Shown here: one piece after another, positions 6,504 through 12,804 of the stretch
Layout of the letters: the number at the start of each line of letters is the position of its first letter
Numbering within the stretch: the stretch's first letter is position 1
IMG/VR virus record: IMGVR_UViG_3300013307_000007
Span: 1 to 51,391 of that record
From: a virus
Length of the DNA: 51,391 nucleotides
Direction: 5' to 3' (one strand)
Translations under genes and position numbers: made by a program
The notes under the pieces: generated by a model
Database searches by the model: none
Told to the model about the DNA's origin: nothing
Seen by the model: only the letters and a program-made list of their open reading frames with translations

Positions 6504-6848
6504 TCACTGTGGGTGGTGGTAGGACTTGTTGATCATCGTGGACAGCGTCTTGACGTAGAACATCGTCAACGCTGACCAGTAGATGTCGTGAAGTGCACTC
6601 GTCTCAAAGATGAGGAAGATACCTTGGTTGCGTGCCTCCTCGTGGTCCTTCGGTGTCTCACCGCCGACCACGATGTGCTTGTCGTCGTACTGGGCTAGCA
6701 TCTCAGGTGCATGACGTCGTATGGTGCGACAACCAGCTGCGTGCTGTGCCTCCTGAAAGTACGCGTCCTCGTAGATCATGTTCGTGAACTGCTCGGCCAT
6801 CAGGTCGATGAGTTCGTCCGTCTCGTGCCTCGTGTCGTACGTTGTCAT
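6504..6848 (-). CDS. Hypothetical protein
   Basis: 114 residues, largely helical, His-rich. No family recognised. The ATG at 6848 is five bases past the stop of the gene before it, as in an operon. Confidence 0.7.
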   Translation of the reverse strand: MTTYDTRHETDELIDLMAEQFTNMIYEDAYFQEAQHAAGCRTIRRHAPEMLAQYDDKHIVVGGETPKDHEEARNQGIFLIFETSALHDIYWSALTMFYVKTLSTMINKSYHHPQ

Positions 6849-6853
6849 GTCGT

Positions 6854-7201
6854 TCAGATCCCTTCGTAGTCCCAGTTGGATTCGTTCGCCTTGTAGGTCA
6901 CGGTGCCGTACAGATCTACGACCCAGTCGCTGTCACCTGTTGCGTCCAGCGTGTCATCCCCTGTGCGACCGAAGTAGATGGTTCCTTCAAGGTCACCGCA
7001 GTCTGCAAGATAGGTTGCAGCACTGATAACACAGGTGAGGAACTGCTGTTCGAACAACGCGGTCACGCTGGAGTCGTACAGATCCTCGATCCCAACGTTC
7101 CAGCCCTTCGCCTCCTTGCGTCCGAGGTCTGTGTACTCGATGGTACCGAGCTCGACCGCGTAGGTTCGCTTCGCTTCCCACTTGCTGTTCTCGTACTGCA
7201 T
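6854..7201 (-). CDS. Hypothetical acidic protein
   Basis: 115 residues, acidic, beta-rich toward the C-terminus (GTIYFGRTGDDTLDATGD). No family recognised. It follows the zinc-ribbon gene at 7207-7353 by five bases. Confidence 0.7.
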   Translation of the reverse strand: MQYENSKWEAKRTYAVELGTIEYTDLGRKEAKGWNVGIEDLYDSSVTALFEQQFLTCVISAATYLADCGDLEGTIYFGRTGDDTLDATGDSDWVVDLYGTVTYKANESNWDYEGI

Positions 7202-7206
7202 GTTAG

Positions 7207-7353
7207 TTACCCCTCTCCGTCACACGTTGGTTTGCACACGACGTAGTACAGAGGAGTCTCGTCCTCGTTACCGAAGTCGTCACCCATGTTGGATGGTGCT
7301 ACGTACTGCGGCTTGGTCGGATCCAATTCGGTTCCGCACATTGCGCACTCCAT
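7207..7353 (-). CDS. Tiny zinc-ribbon protein
   Basis: 48 residues: CAMCGTELD at the N-terminus and CKPTC at the C-terminus make a minimal four-Cys zinc ribbon. AGAGAGGCGG precedes the ATG. Role unknown. Confidence 0.7.
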   Translation of the reverse strand: MECAMCGTELDPTKPQYVAPSNMGDDFGNEDETPLYYVVCKPTCDGEG

Positions 7354-7424
7354 GATCGTTACCGCCTCTCTGTGTGTGCTAGTAGGACAACACGGCACAC
7401 CTTTCGATGTACCGCGCTGACGCA

Positions 7425-7658
7425 CTAGTCCGTGGTGGGCTTGACCTTGTCGGGGCACTCACCCAGGTTGAGGTACCGCTCGTCCGGAATCAGGAAGTGA
7501 CTCCTGAAGTCCTTCTCGGTCTTGAGGAGGACACCGCAACCTGAGCACTTCAGGTTGCATGGTGTCTCGTCCTCCACCTGTGCTGTGAGGTTGTTGAACA
7601 CCTTGGCGGCCTCGTTCTGACGCTCTTCCAGGATCTGTTGTTTCGTACGTAGTGGCAT
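7425..7658 (-). CDS. Small zinc-finger protein
   Basis: 77 residues. Helical first half, then CNLKCSGCG and a distal Cys/His set (RSHF, GECPD), a probable C2HC-like finger. The ATG at 7658 is chosen over one at 7667 because AGAGAGG abuts the latter directly. Two bases separate it from the gene before it. Confidence 0.7.
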   Translation of the reverse strand: MPLRTKQQILEERQNEAAKVFNNLTAQVEDETPCNLKCSGCGVLLKTEKDFRSHFLIPDERYLNLGECPDKVKPTTD

Positions 7659-7660
7659 GG

Positions 7661-7951
7661 TCAACATCCTCTCTGTGGTGCGCTGGTGCCGTTGATGCGG
7701 TCGTGGTGCTGTGGACTGCGGAACGGTTGGTGATCTTGTGTCCAACCGACCTCGTGTGTCGGAACTGTCGCACACAGTGGTGTGTCTGCAGGTGCGAAGA
7801 TCGCGTCCAGGTGCCGAACTTGGCCCTTGACCCTCTGGAGTTCTTGGAGTGCGTTGTACTGTTTACGGCCTGTTCTGCCACTGCGGTGCTTGTTGGACCT
7901 CTTCGATGGGGTGCTTGCGAGTTCCATCATGCGTTCTAGCATCGTTGTCAT
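7661..7951 (-). CDS. Basic hypothetical protein
   Basis: 96 residues, basic (SKRSNKHRSGRTGRKQ) with a C-terminal half rich in His and Pro. AGAGAGGCG precedes the ATG at 7951. First gene behind the promoter at 8028-8057; not recognised. Confidence 0.65.
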   Translation of the reverse strand: MTTMLERMMELASTPSKRSNKHRSGRTGRKQYNALQELQRVKGQVRHLDAIFAPADTPLCATVPTHEVGWTQDHQPFRSPQHHDRINGTSAPQRGC

Positions 7952-8027
7952 GGTGTTTAGGTTCGCCTCTCTAGTGTTCTGGTTGTTGTGGTGCGTTGGT
8001 GTGCTGAGATCTTTCTCTCATATGACT

Positions 8028-8057
8028 ATTATATCATGGACCTTGAGGACTTTTCAA
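8028..8057 (-). promoter_or_regulatory. Leftward sigma70-like promoter (copy 6)
   Basis: Read leftward: TTGAAA (8052-8057), 18 bp, TATAAT (8028-8033). It starts the operon beginning at 7951 and diverges from the rightward promoter at 8311-8339. Confidence 0.75.
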
Positions 8058-8310
8058 GCCCCTTGGCGAGGGTGGGGGTATTGGGCCGATTTGGTAGGTA
8101 TTACCACCGTTCACCTTCTCTTTTGGGTCTATTCCGATGTTCCACCACGTCACTCACAAGTACTACCTCAGGTATTAGGTTATTAATCATTTGTGGGTAT
8201 AGTTATATATGGTAAGAAGACCGACAGGGCTGTTCTGAACCTGTTTGAGTGTTACCATTTGGTTTTTTCTAAGAGTGCTTATAATTGCTCACTTATTCAA
8301 GTTTGAACCG
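8058..8310. other. Divergent control region, no gene seen
   Basis: About 250 bases of A/T-rich DNA between divergent promoters. It contains short T/A runs and a second TATAAT-like hexamer near 8280, but no coding frame or long repeat that I can support. Operators or an origin could lie here. Confidence 0.5.
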
Positions 8311-8339
8311 TTGACTATTTGATGGTTTTACGTTATAAT
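8311..8339 (+). promoter_or_regulatory. Near-consensus rightward promoter
   Basis: TTGACT (8311-8316), 17 bp, perfect TATAAT (8334-8339). The best promoter by consensus in the window. The expected transcript start falls on or next to the ATG at 8346. Confidence 0.85.
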
Positions 8340-8345
8340 AGAGGT

Positions 8346-8684
8346 ATGAGGAAACGACGCTTCCCGACCTCCAATGGTCTGCTTACCTGTTCCCGTTGCG
8401 GTGAGGACAAGCTCCACACCGAGTTCCGACGCGAGGATCGCTCCGACGGCCCCCACTGGCATTCCTGGTGCGACGACTGCCGAAAGTCGTACCAACGCAA
8501 CTACCAACGGCAACGCACCGAGGAGGGCAGGGAACTCGCGCGTCAGGAAGCCAACGAACGAGGCCTCGCCGAACTAAGGGCACAGACCGAATGGTTGGCC
8601 GCTAACCTACCACATCTCGGCCCGCCCCTAGTTCGGGACTCTGTGTCCCAGGAGGAGATAGACAGACTCTTCCCCAAGGACTAG
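8346..8684 (+). CDS. Zinc-finger protein from a leaderless transcript
   Basis: 112 residues. CSRCGEDKLHTEFRRE and CDDCRKSYQRNYQRQR form a four-Cys zinc module like the N-terminal finger found ahead of HNH or endonuclease VII domains in phages, but the nuclease part is missing and a helical acidic C-terminus follows. The promoter -10 ends six bases before the ATG, so the mRNA is probably leaderless, as is common in actinobacteria. It is isolated and runs against its flanks, which fits a stand-alone early regulator (inference). Confidence 0.75.
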   Translation: MRKRRFPTSNGLLTCSRCGEDKLHTEFRREDRSDGPHWHSWCDDCRKSYQRNYQRQRTEEGRELARQEANERGLAELRAQTEWLAANLPHLGPPLVRDSVSQEEIDRLFPKD

Positions 8685-8717
8685 GTCCCTATTCAATTGT
8701 CGCGCCCTGTGGTTCTG

Positions 8718-8873
8718 TTAGTACTGAGGGGCCGCCGTGATGTGACCTCGCCACGTAAAGTACCGCTTCGCCGACTCACAGTACCAACCAGAGGCGTCGA
8801 AGTGGTGCCACATGTCGAAGAGGAGTGGATGGACACCTGGATCCCCGCCACAATGCGGGCATGCGGGTTCCAT
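8718..8873 (-). CDS. Tiny Cys/His protein
   Basis: 51 residues beginning MEPACPHCGGDPGVHP, with CPHCGG, several His and one further Cys: a possible small zinc-binding protein. It overlaps the peptide gene at 8873-8953 as TGATG. Not recognised. Confidence 0.6.
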   Translation of the reverse strand: MEPACPHCGGDPGVHPLLFDMWHHFDASGWYCESAKRYFTWRGHITAAPQY

Positions 8874-8953
8874 CAGAACCACCGATCCACGAACCAGGAG
8901 ATGTTACCCCACTCGACCTGCGAGGGGTCTAGAATGCAGTCACTGTTGAACAC
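8873..8953 (-). CDS. 26-residue peptide
   Basis: A GTG at 8953 has the AGAGAGGCG ribosome site typical of this arm, and the frame runs 26 codons to a stop that overlaps the next gene as TGATG. It could be a leader peptide for translational coupling rather than a protein in its own right. Confidence 0.5.
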   Translation of the reverse strand: MFNSDCILDPSQVEWGNISWFVDRWF

Positions 8954-9014
8954 GGTTTCGCCTCTCTATGTGTTCTTTCGTACCCTGGAGGAATGTGTTC
9001 TGCCAGGGGAGGCA

Positions 9015-9042
9015 AGGTAGGGAACCTCACTGTTCCCTACCT
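9015..9042 (-). terminator. Strong hairpin terminator
   Basis: Perfect 11-bp stem AGGTAGGGAAC/GTTCCCTACCT with a six-base loop, just past the stop of the gene at 9054-9317. Confidence 0.7.
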
Positions 9043-9053
9043 CACCTTCCTTG

Positions 9054-9317
9054 TCAGACCTCGGTGGTCGCGGTGACCTGCTTCGCGAGGTAACCCTCGA
9101 ACCACTTGTTCAGTCCCTCGAGGGTGATCTCATACTTACCCTCGCTGACCTCGACGACCTCGATGAAGGAGTTCTTCCCAGCGCGGACGCGCGCGGTCGT
9201 GTAGTTGTAGAACATCTGGGGAGGAAGGACCTTCTCCACCCCTGCGTCCAGGAGGAGCTTGTTCACGATCCCAGCAGCCTTGTAAGGGGACACGCTGGTG
9301 ATGGTGGTGTTGGACAT
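9054..9317 (-). CDS. Small HTH-like DNA-binding protein
   Basis: 87 residues. YKAAGIVNKLLLDAGVEKV then LPPQMFYNYTTARVRAG reads as an excisionase-like HTH, with the PQM-x-Y-x-Y pattern shared with the gene at 2249-2731. Codon third positions are G/C-rich and AGAGAGGCG precedes the ATG. Its upstream region carries the palindrome at 9342-9360 and a strong terminator follows it, so it is a single regulated unit, plausibly an abundant regulator that may bind its own operator (inference). Confidence 0.8.
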   Translation of the reverse strand: MSNTTITSVSPYKAAGIVNKLLLDAGVEKVLPPQMFYNYTTARVRAGKNSFIEVVEVSEGKYEITLEGLNKWFEGYLAKQVTATTEV

Positions 9318-9341
9318 GGTAACGCCTCTCTGTGGTAGTGG

Positions 9342-9360
9342 ATATACACCCTTTGTATAT
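9342..9360. promoter_or_regulatory. Operator-like palindrome
   Basis: ATATACA-ccctt-TGTATAT, 7-bp arms with a five-base centre, 25 bases upstream of the gene at 9054-9317. A good candidate for a dimeric repressor site. Confidence 0.55.
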
Positions 9361-9396
9361 ACCCACCCCCATATAGAGACTATGTAGTTGTATGTA

Positions 9397-9576
9397 TTAA
9401 CATTCGCCTACATGTTTTGTTAGACAGCGAGTACATACGTTCTTACGACTATCTAGTATCTCTCTACGTTCGCGTAGCTTAGTCGCATCAGACTTAGGAC
9501 GACGAATGAATGATGTAGTAGGTTGTTTGATAGTTTGATATGAAGTTATATGATCGTTGTAAAATGTTTGAAACAT
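9397..9576 (-). CDS. AT-rich 59-residue basic Cys-containing protein
   Basis: Begins MFQTFYNDHITSY and ends with CTRCLTKHVGEC, a possible zinc knuckle; the middle is basic (RRPKSDATKLRERRE). An AGAAAG precedes the ATG by nine bases. Codons are much more A/T-rich than elsewhere (ACA, ATA, TTT, AAA), suggesting recent acquisition. An open frame of 60 codons in A/T-rich DNA is unlikely by chance, but no homologue is recognised. Confidence 0.5.
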   Translation of the reverse strand: MFQTFYNDHITSYQTIKQPTTSFIRRPKSDATKLRERREILDSRKNVCTRCLTKHVGEC

Positions 9577-9690
9577 GATTTATAACTTTCTGTTTGTTTT
9601 TATTTGAACTTCTAACTATATTATAACTTCGAATTCGAATTCGCAAACGGGCCCTGGGTCTCCCTCGCCAGTGGTATTAATCCAAGTGTT
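9577..9690. other. A/T-rich intergenic region with EcoRI-like palindrome
   Basis: No gene seen. It has a T-rich tract and a perfect 14-bp palindrome CGAATTCGAATTCG (9630-9643) ahead of the late promoter candidate. It could be an operator or part of an origin. Confidence 0.5.
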
Positions 9691-9742
9691 ACCGTGATAT
9701 ACCAACCGTTCTCCTCCCCTCGCTTGCTCCCTTTACTATAAG
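9691..9742 (+). promoter_or_regulatory. Candidate late promoter, copy 1
   Basis: ACCGTGATATACC (9691-9703) stands 44 bases before ACTATA (9735-9740). The same 13-mer stands 41 bases before ACTATA at 18678-18724, upstream of the capsid operon. No good -35 lies at the usual distance, which fits a promoter that depends on a phage activator (inference). Confidence 0.55.
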
Positions 9743-9780
9743 AACAAGCGTCCACGTGAGCGAGAGGGGACATCAACACC

Positions 9781-10167
9781 ATGGAAGAGCCAGAGCACGA
9801 CACCACGTCTGATAGGTTCGGTGGGGACGACTGGATCCCTGAGCGTGCCCTCAAGGCCGTAGAGATGGACAAGCAGGTTAACAGTGTCGCAGACCCCAAG
9901 ACGGGGGAAGCTGTCGAGCCTACGTCCCTGGCGATGATGCGCAAGCTGTTCCGTGACAATGGTCCGGCTGCAGCGATGAGGATCTGTCACATCGCAATCC
10001 ACGGCACGAACGACCGCACGGCGCTGGTCGCAGCTCAGTACGTCGTGGAGCGTGGCATGGGCCGCCTACAGGATGCAGCGCAGGTCATCGATGACCCGCT
10101 GACCAAGCTGTTCGAAGAGATGCAGGCCAAGGAAGACAGCAACACCCGCGACACCTACAGCACCTGA
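9781..10167 (+). CDS. Terminase small subunit, putative
   Basis: 128 residues. First gene of the late operon, a short way upstream of the large terminase. The region DRTALVAAQYVVERGMGRLQDAAQ is a helix pair of the type seen in small terminases, after an acidic N-terminus. This subunit recognises phage DNA and hands it to the motor. The call rests on size, helical character and position. GAGAGGGG precedes the ATG. Confidence 0.65.
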   Translation: MEEPEHDTTSDRFGGDDWIPERALKAVEMDKQVNSVADPKTGEAVEPTSLAMMRKLFRDNGPAAAMRICHIAIHGTNDRTALVAAQYVVERGMGRLQDAAQVIDDPLTKLFEEMQAKEDSNTRDTYST

Positions 10168-10224
10168 ACCATATACACACACCGCCACCACCCCACAACC
10201 CCACACCACCAAGGGAGCTCCGTC

Positions 10225-10380
10225 ATGGCACACAAGATCTCGGGCAGTCATGGTAGCAAGCCTGCGCGCAGTGGTAGCGTAGCCAACCAGGGGGTAAAGA
10301 AGACACCGCCGGGTAGCAAGGGTGCGAACAACAACGCATCCCGTGCAGTACCCAAGGGACAGAAGGGAAAGGTGTACTGA
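10225..10380 (+). CDS. Basic Lys/Ser/Gly peptide (MAHK family, copy 1)
   Basis: 51 residues beginning MAHKISGSHGSKPARSGS: low-complexity, strongly basic, no hydrophobic core. AAGGGAG precedes the ATG. It shares its MAHK start and composition with the gene at 10412-10561. Possibly a DNA-associated virion or packaging peptide (inference). Confidence 0.6.
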   Translation: MAHKISGSHGSKPARSGSVANQGVKKTPPGSKGANNNASRAVPKGQKGKVY

Positions 10381-10411
10381 TGCGTGGTACAAAGTGGGGC
10401 GGTAAGTGAGC

Positions 10412-10561
10412 ATGGCACACAAGACAACCCGCAAGGCGGTTCGTGCCACACCGAAGGGGGCTGGCACGAAGGTGCATGGCAAGTCGACGTCGAAGCCAAA
10501 GTCTATCAAGTCGGGTACGAAGCCCATGGATCCTAGCGTAACGACGAGGATGTTCACATGA
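10412..10561 (+). CDS. Basic Lys/Ser/Gly peptide (MAHK family, copy 2)
   Basis: 49 residues beginning MAHKTTRKAVRATPKGAGTK. Apparent paralogue of the preceding gene. A nine-codon frame (10380-10409, MRGTKWGGK) links the two with a TGATG overlap. The end overlaps the next gene as ATGA. Confidence 0.6.
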   Translation: MAHKTTRKAVRATPKGAGTKVHGKSTSKPKSIKSGTKPMDPSVTTRMFT

Positions 10562-10734
10562 ACCTGTTATACGTGATCCTGTACGTACTGGCGTGCGTCT
10601 GCTTCGCTGTGGCAGTATACGAGAGTCGCCCCAAGTCACAACCCACACACGTGCGACTGGACATGGTCGCACTGGGACTGCTCCTGTGGGTCCTTGTACC
10701 GACGATCCAGCACATTCAGGCCTACACGAACTAG
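10558..10734 (+). CDS. Small two-helix membrane protein
   Basis: 58 residues with two hydrophobic segments (LLYVILYVLACVCFAVAVY and VALGLLLWVLVPTIQ) joined by a basic loop. Its ATG overlaps the upstream stop. The hairpin shape is holin-like, but its place beside the terminase makes the role uncertain. Confidence 0.65.
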   Translation: MNLLYVILYVLACVCFAVAVYESRPKSQPTHVRLDMVALGLLLWVLVPTIQHIQAYTN

Positions 10735-10746
10735 GCACGCAAGTGC

Positions 10747-10766
10747 AAGGGCCAAATCGTGGCCTT
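10747..10766 (+). terminator. Weak hairpin, possible terminator
   Basis: GGGCCA-aatc-TGGCCT-type stem followed by TTATTATAT, between the membrane-peptide gene and the gene at 10831. Confidence 0.35.
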
Positions 10767-10830
10767 ATTATATACGGGGAGATCCACAAGCCGTCTGGTG
10801 AGAACCCAGGCACAACGAAGGAAGGTCAAG

Positions 10831-11073
10831 ATGCCTACCAAGGACTACCGAACCAAGTCCGGCCTAGATAAGGGCAAAGATCAAGGCAGGCGGGTAGTGC
10901 GCTACTTCACCGCAGCTGGCAAGATTCGCAACGCGTACGTCATCGATCAGGGTAGCTCCTCGGGCGTCAAGCTCCTTGTGCCTCAGGGTTCCACCCACAT
11001 TATTGTTGACAACGTGCCTCAGCGCGCGTCTGCGGCGACCAAGACTAACTGCTACGAGATCCGGCACAACTGA
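10831..11073 (+). CDS. Small beta-barrel-like protein, paralogue 1
   Basis: 80 residues. After a basic N-terminus the core RRVVRYFTAAGKIRNAYVID parallels the core of the next gene (HVSYLSASGKLRPATI), implying tandem duplication of an SH3-like small domain. GGAAGG precedes the ATG at 10831. Probably a structural or packaging accessory (inference). Confidence 0.65.
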   Translation: MPTKDYRTKSGLDKGKDQGRRVVRYFTAAGKIRNAYVIDQGSSSGVKLLVPQGSTHIIVDNVPQRASAATKTNCYEIRHN

Positions 11074-11074
11074 C

Positions 11075-11296
11075 ATGGCGCGCACCTTCACGCCGAGGGT
11101 GAACCGCCACGTCAGTTATTTGTCAGCGAGTGGCAAGCTTCGCCCAGCTACCATCACCGCCGTTGGATCTGTCAACGGCGGTATTGTGCTGCGCATAGGT
11201 CACTCACAGGTCTTGGGAGACGGCACAACTGGCATTTTGCGAGGCCCTATCAATCCCAACATTGCAGGCGTCGTGAACACGTGGAGGCCATACTAA
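11075..11296 (+). CDS. Small beta-barrel-like protein, paralogue 2
   Basis: 73 residues, beta-rich and Gly-rich, related in pattern to the gene at 10831-11073. Its ATG lies one base past that gene's stop and its own stop overlaps the large terminase start (TAATG). Role unknown. Confidence 0.65.
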   Translation: MARTFTPRVNRHVSYLSASGKLRPATITAVGSVNGGIVLRIGHSQVLGDGTTGILRGPINPNIAGVVNTWRPY

Positions 11297-12804
11297 TGGT
11301 CACTTCGGTTGGCCTGCCTGGCTTTGACATGCACAGAACCTTCTCGAAGGTTGGGTACACGCCTCACGCGCAGCAATGGCTATACCACAACAGCCTTGCG
11401 CGCTTTCGTGTGCCTACGTGCGGTCGGCGCTTTGGCAAGAGCACGATGGCTGGCCGGGACCTCGAGCCGAAGCTGTTCGCGCCTAGGAAGATGTTCTGGA
11501 TCATCGGACCGACGTATGATCTGGGCGAGAAGGAGTTCCGCGTCATCTGGGACGATCTGATCGTCAAGATGGGCCTCGGGCGTGACAAGCGGGTGAAGCG
11601 GTCGTACAACAAGAAGCAAGGGAACATGTACATCGAGTTCCCTTGGCAGACACGCCTGGAGGTCCGTTCTGCAGACCACCCTGAGAACCTGGTTGGTGAG
11701 GCACTTGACTGGGCAATCATGTCAGAAGCGGCGAAGCATAAGGAAGAGACTTGGTCCCGGTTCATCCGACCAGCTCTGGCTGACAAGAGAGGCGGCGCGG
11801 ATTTCCCGACGACGCCGGAGGGCTTCAACTGGCTCTGGGAACTTTGGATGCATGGACGAGACCCAGAGCTTCCCGAGTACGAGAGCTGGCGCTTCCCCAG
11901 CTGGATGAACGATGCGGTCTATCCTCTAGGGGAACTTGACCCAGAGATCATCCTGCTGAAGAAGACCATGATGCCTGAGCAGTTCATGCAGGAGATTGGT
12001 GCAGACTTCAGTAGCTTCGTGGGCAAGATCTTCCCGGAGTGGGATCTGACAAAGCACGTTAAGCATGTGCCGTTCAACCCTGCACTTCCGAACTACATGG
12101 CAATCGACTGGGGATACACGAACCCACATGCATGTGTTGAGTTCCAGGTTACACCCAACGATGAGATCCACATCTGGCGCGAGCACTACAAGGCCTACCA
12201 GACCGTGCCAGACATGTGCGATGAGCTGAAGAACCGAGAGCAGCCTGTTGGCTACCACCTCGACATGGCATTTGGCGATGCAGCGGACCCTGAGGCGGCG
12301 GAGACGGTGTCACAACTGCTCGTTGGGTGCTTCGCTATGCCAGAAGCTAAGGAGAACTGGCGCGAAGGCATCGATATGGTGCGCTCGTTTATGAAGGAGC
12401 GCCAGTACGGCGAGGATGAATGGGGCGCTCCACTCGAGCGGCCAGGCTTCTTCGTCGACTTCAGCTGCAAGAACGTGATCCACGAGTTCAACAACTACAG
12501 GTCTAAGGCACCTGTGTCGGGCAATAACGTACCTGAGATGGGCCAGAAGCAGAAGGACCACACGCTTGACGCGATTCGCTACGGCTTGATGCACGTGTTC
12601 AAGCTGGGTTGCATCTATCACCTGACAGATGCGATGAACTTGGGTTCGGGGTACACACCAGGCAATCGTCCCTCATACACGATTCAGCAGACAAGCGACC
12701 TCATTGCCACGGAGCGCGGCATCTTGGTACCTGCTGGGTCTGTGCATTACTCGCTCGATAGCAGCCAAGAGGCCGGCTACTTTACTACTAACATGGAGTT
12801 CTGA
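11296..12804 (+). CDS. terL: Terminase large subunit
   Basis: 502 residues; the ATPase/nuclease motor that packages phage DNA into the prohead. Walker A CGRRFGKST near residue 44, Walker B DWAIMSEA near residue 138, and an RNase H-like nuclease domain starting at MAIDWGYTNPHA near residue 266, with a later acidic motif (HTLDAIRYG near residue 422). The length is usual. The ATG at 11296 is chosen over an in-frame GTG at 11281 because of the TAATG coupling. It overlaps the portal gene start as TGATG. Confidence 0.92.
   Translation: MVTSVGLPGFDMHRTFSKVGYTPHAQQWLYHNSLARFRVPTCGRRFGKSTMAGRDLEPKLFAPRKMFWIIGPTYDLGEKEFRVIWDDLIVKMGLGRDKRVKRSYNKKQGNMYIEFPWQTRLEVRSADHPENLVGEALDWAIMSEAAKHKEETWSRFIRPALADKRGGADFPTTPEGFNWLWELWMHGRDPELPEYESWRFPSWMNDAVYPLGELDPEIILLKKTMMPEQFMQEIGADFSSFVGKIFPEWDLTKHVKHVPFNPALPNYMAIDWGYTNPHACVEFQVTPNDEIHIWREHYKAYQTVPDMCDELKNREQPVGYHLDMAFGDAADPEAAETVSQLLVGCFAMPEAKENWREGIDMVRSFMKERQYGEDEWGAPLERPGFFVDFSCKNVIHEFNNYRSKAPVSGNNVPEMGQKQKDHTLDAIRYGLMHVFKLGCIYHLTDAMNLGSGYTPGNRPSYTIQQTSDLIATERGILVPAGSVHYSLDSSQEAGYFTTNMEF

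Noticed and set aside
8697-9020. 107-codon rightward frame after the leaderless gene
   Set aside because: Two small coupled leftward frames with ribosome sites and a leftward terminator explain the region better.
9724-9742. Standard sigma70 promoter TTGCTC/TATAAG before the terminase operon
   Set aside because: The spacer would be seven bases, too short; the shared 13-mer is a better control element.
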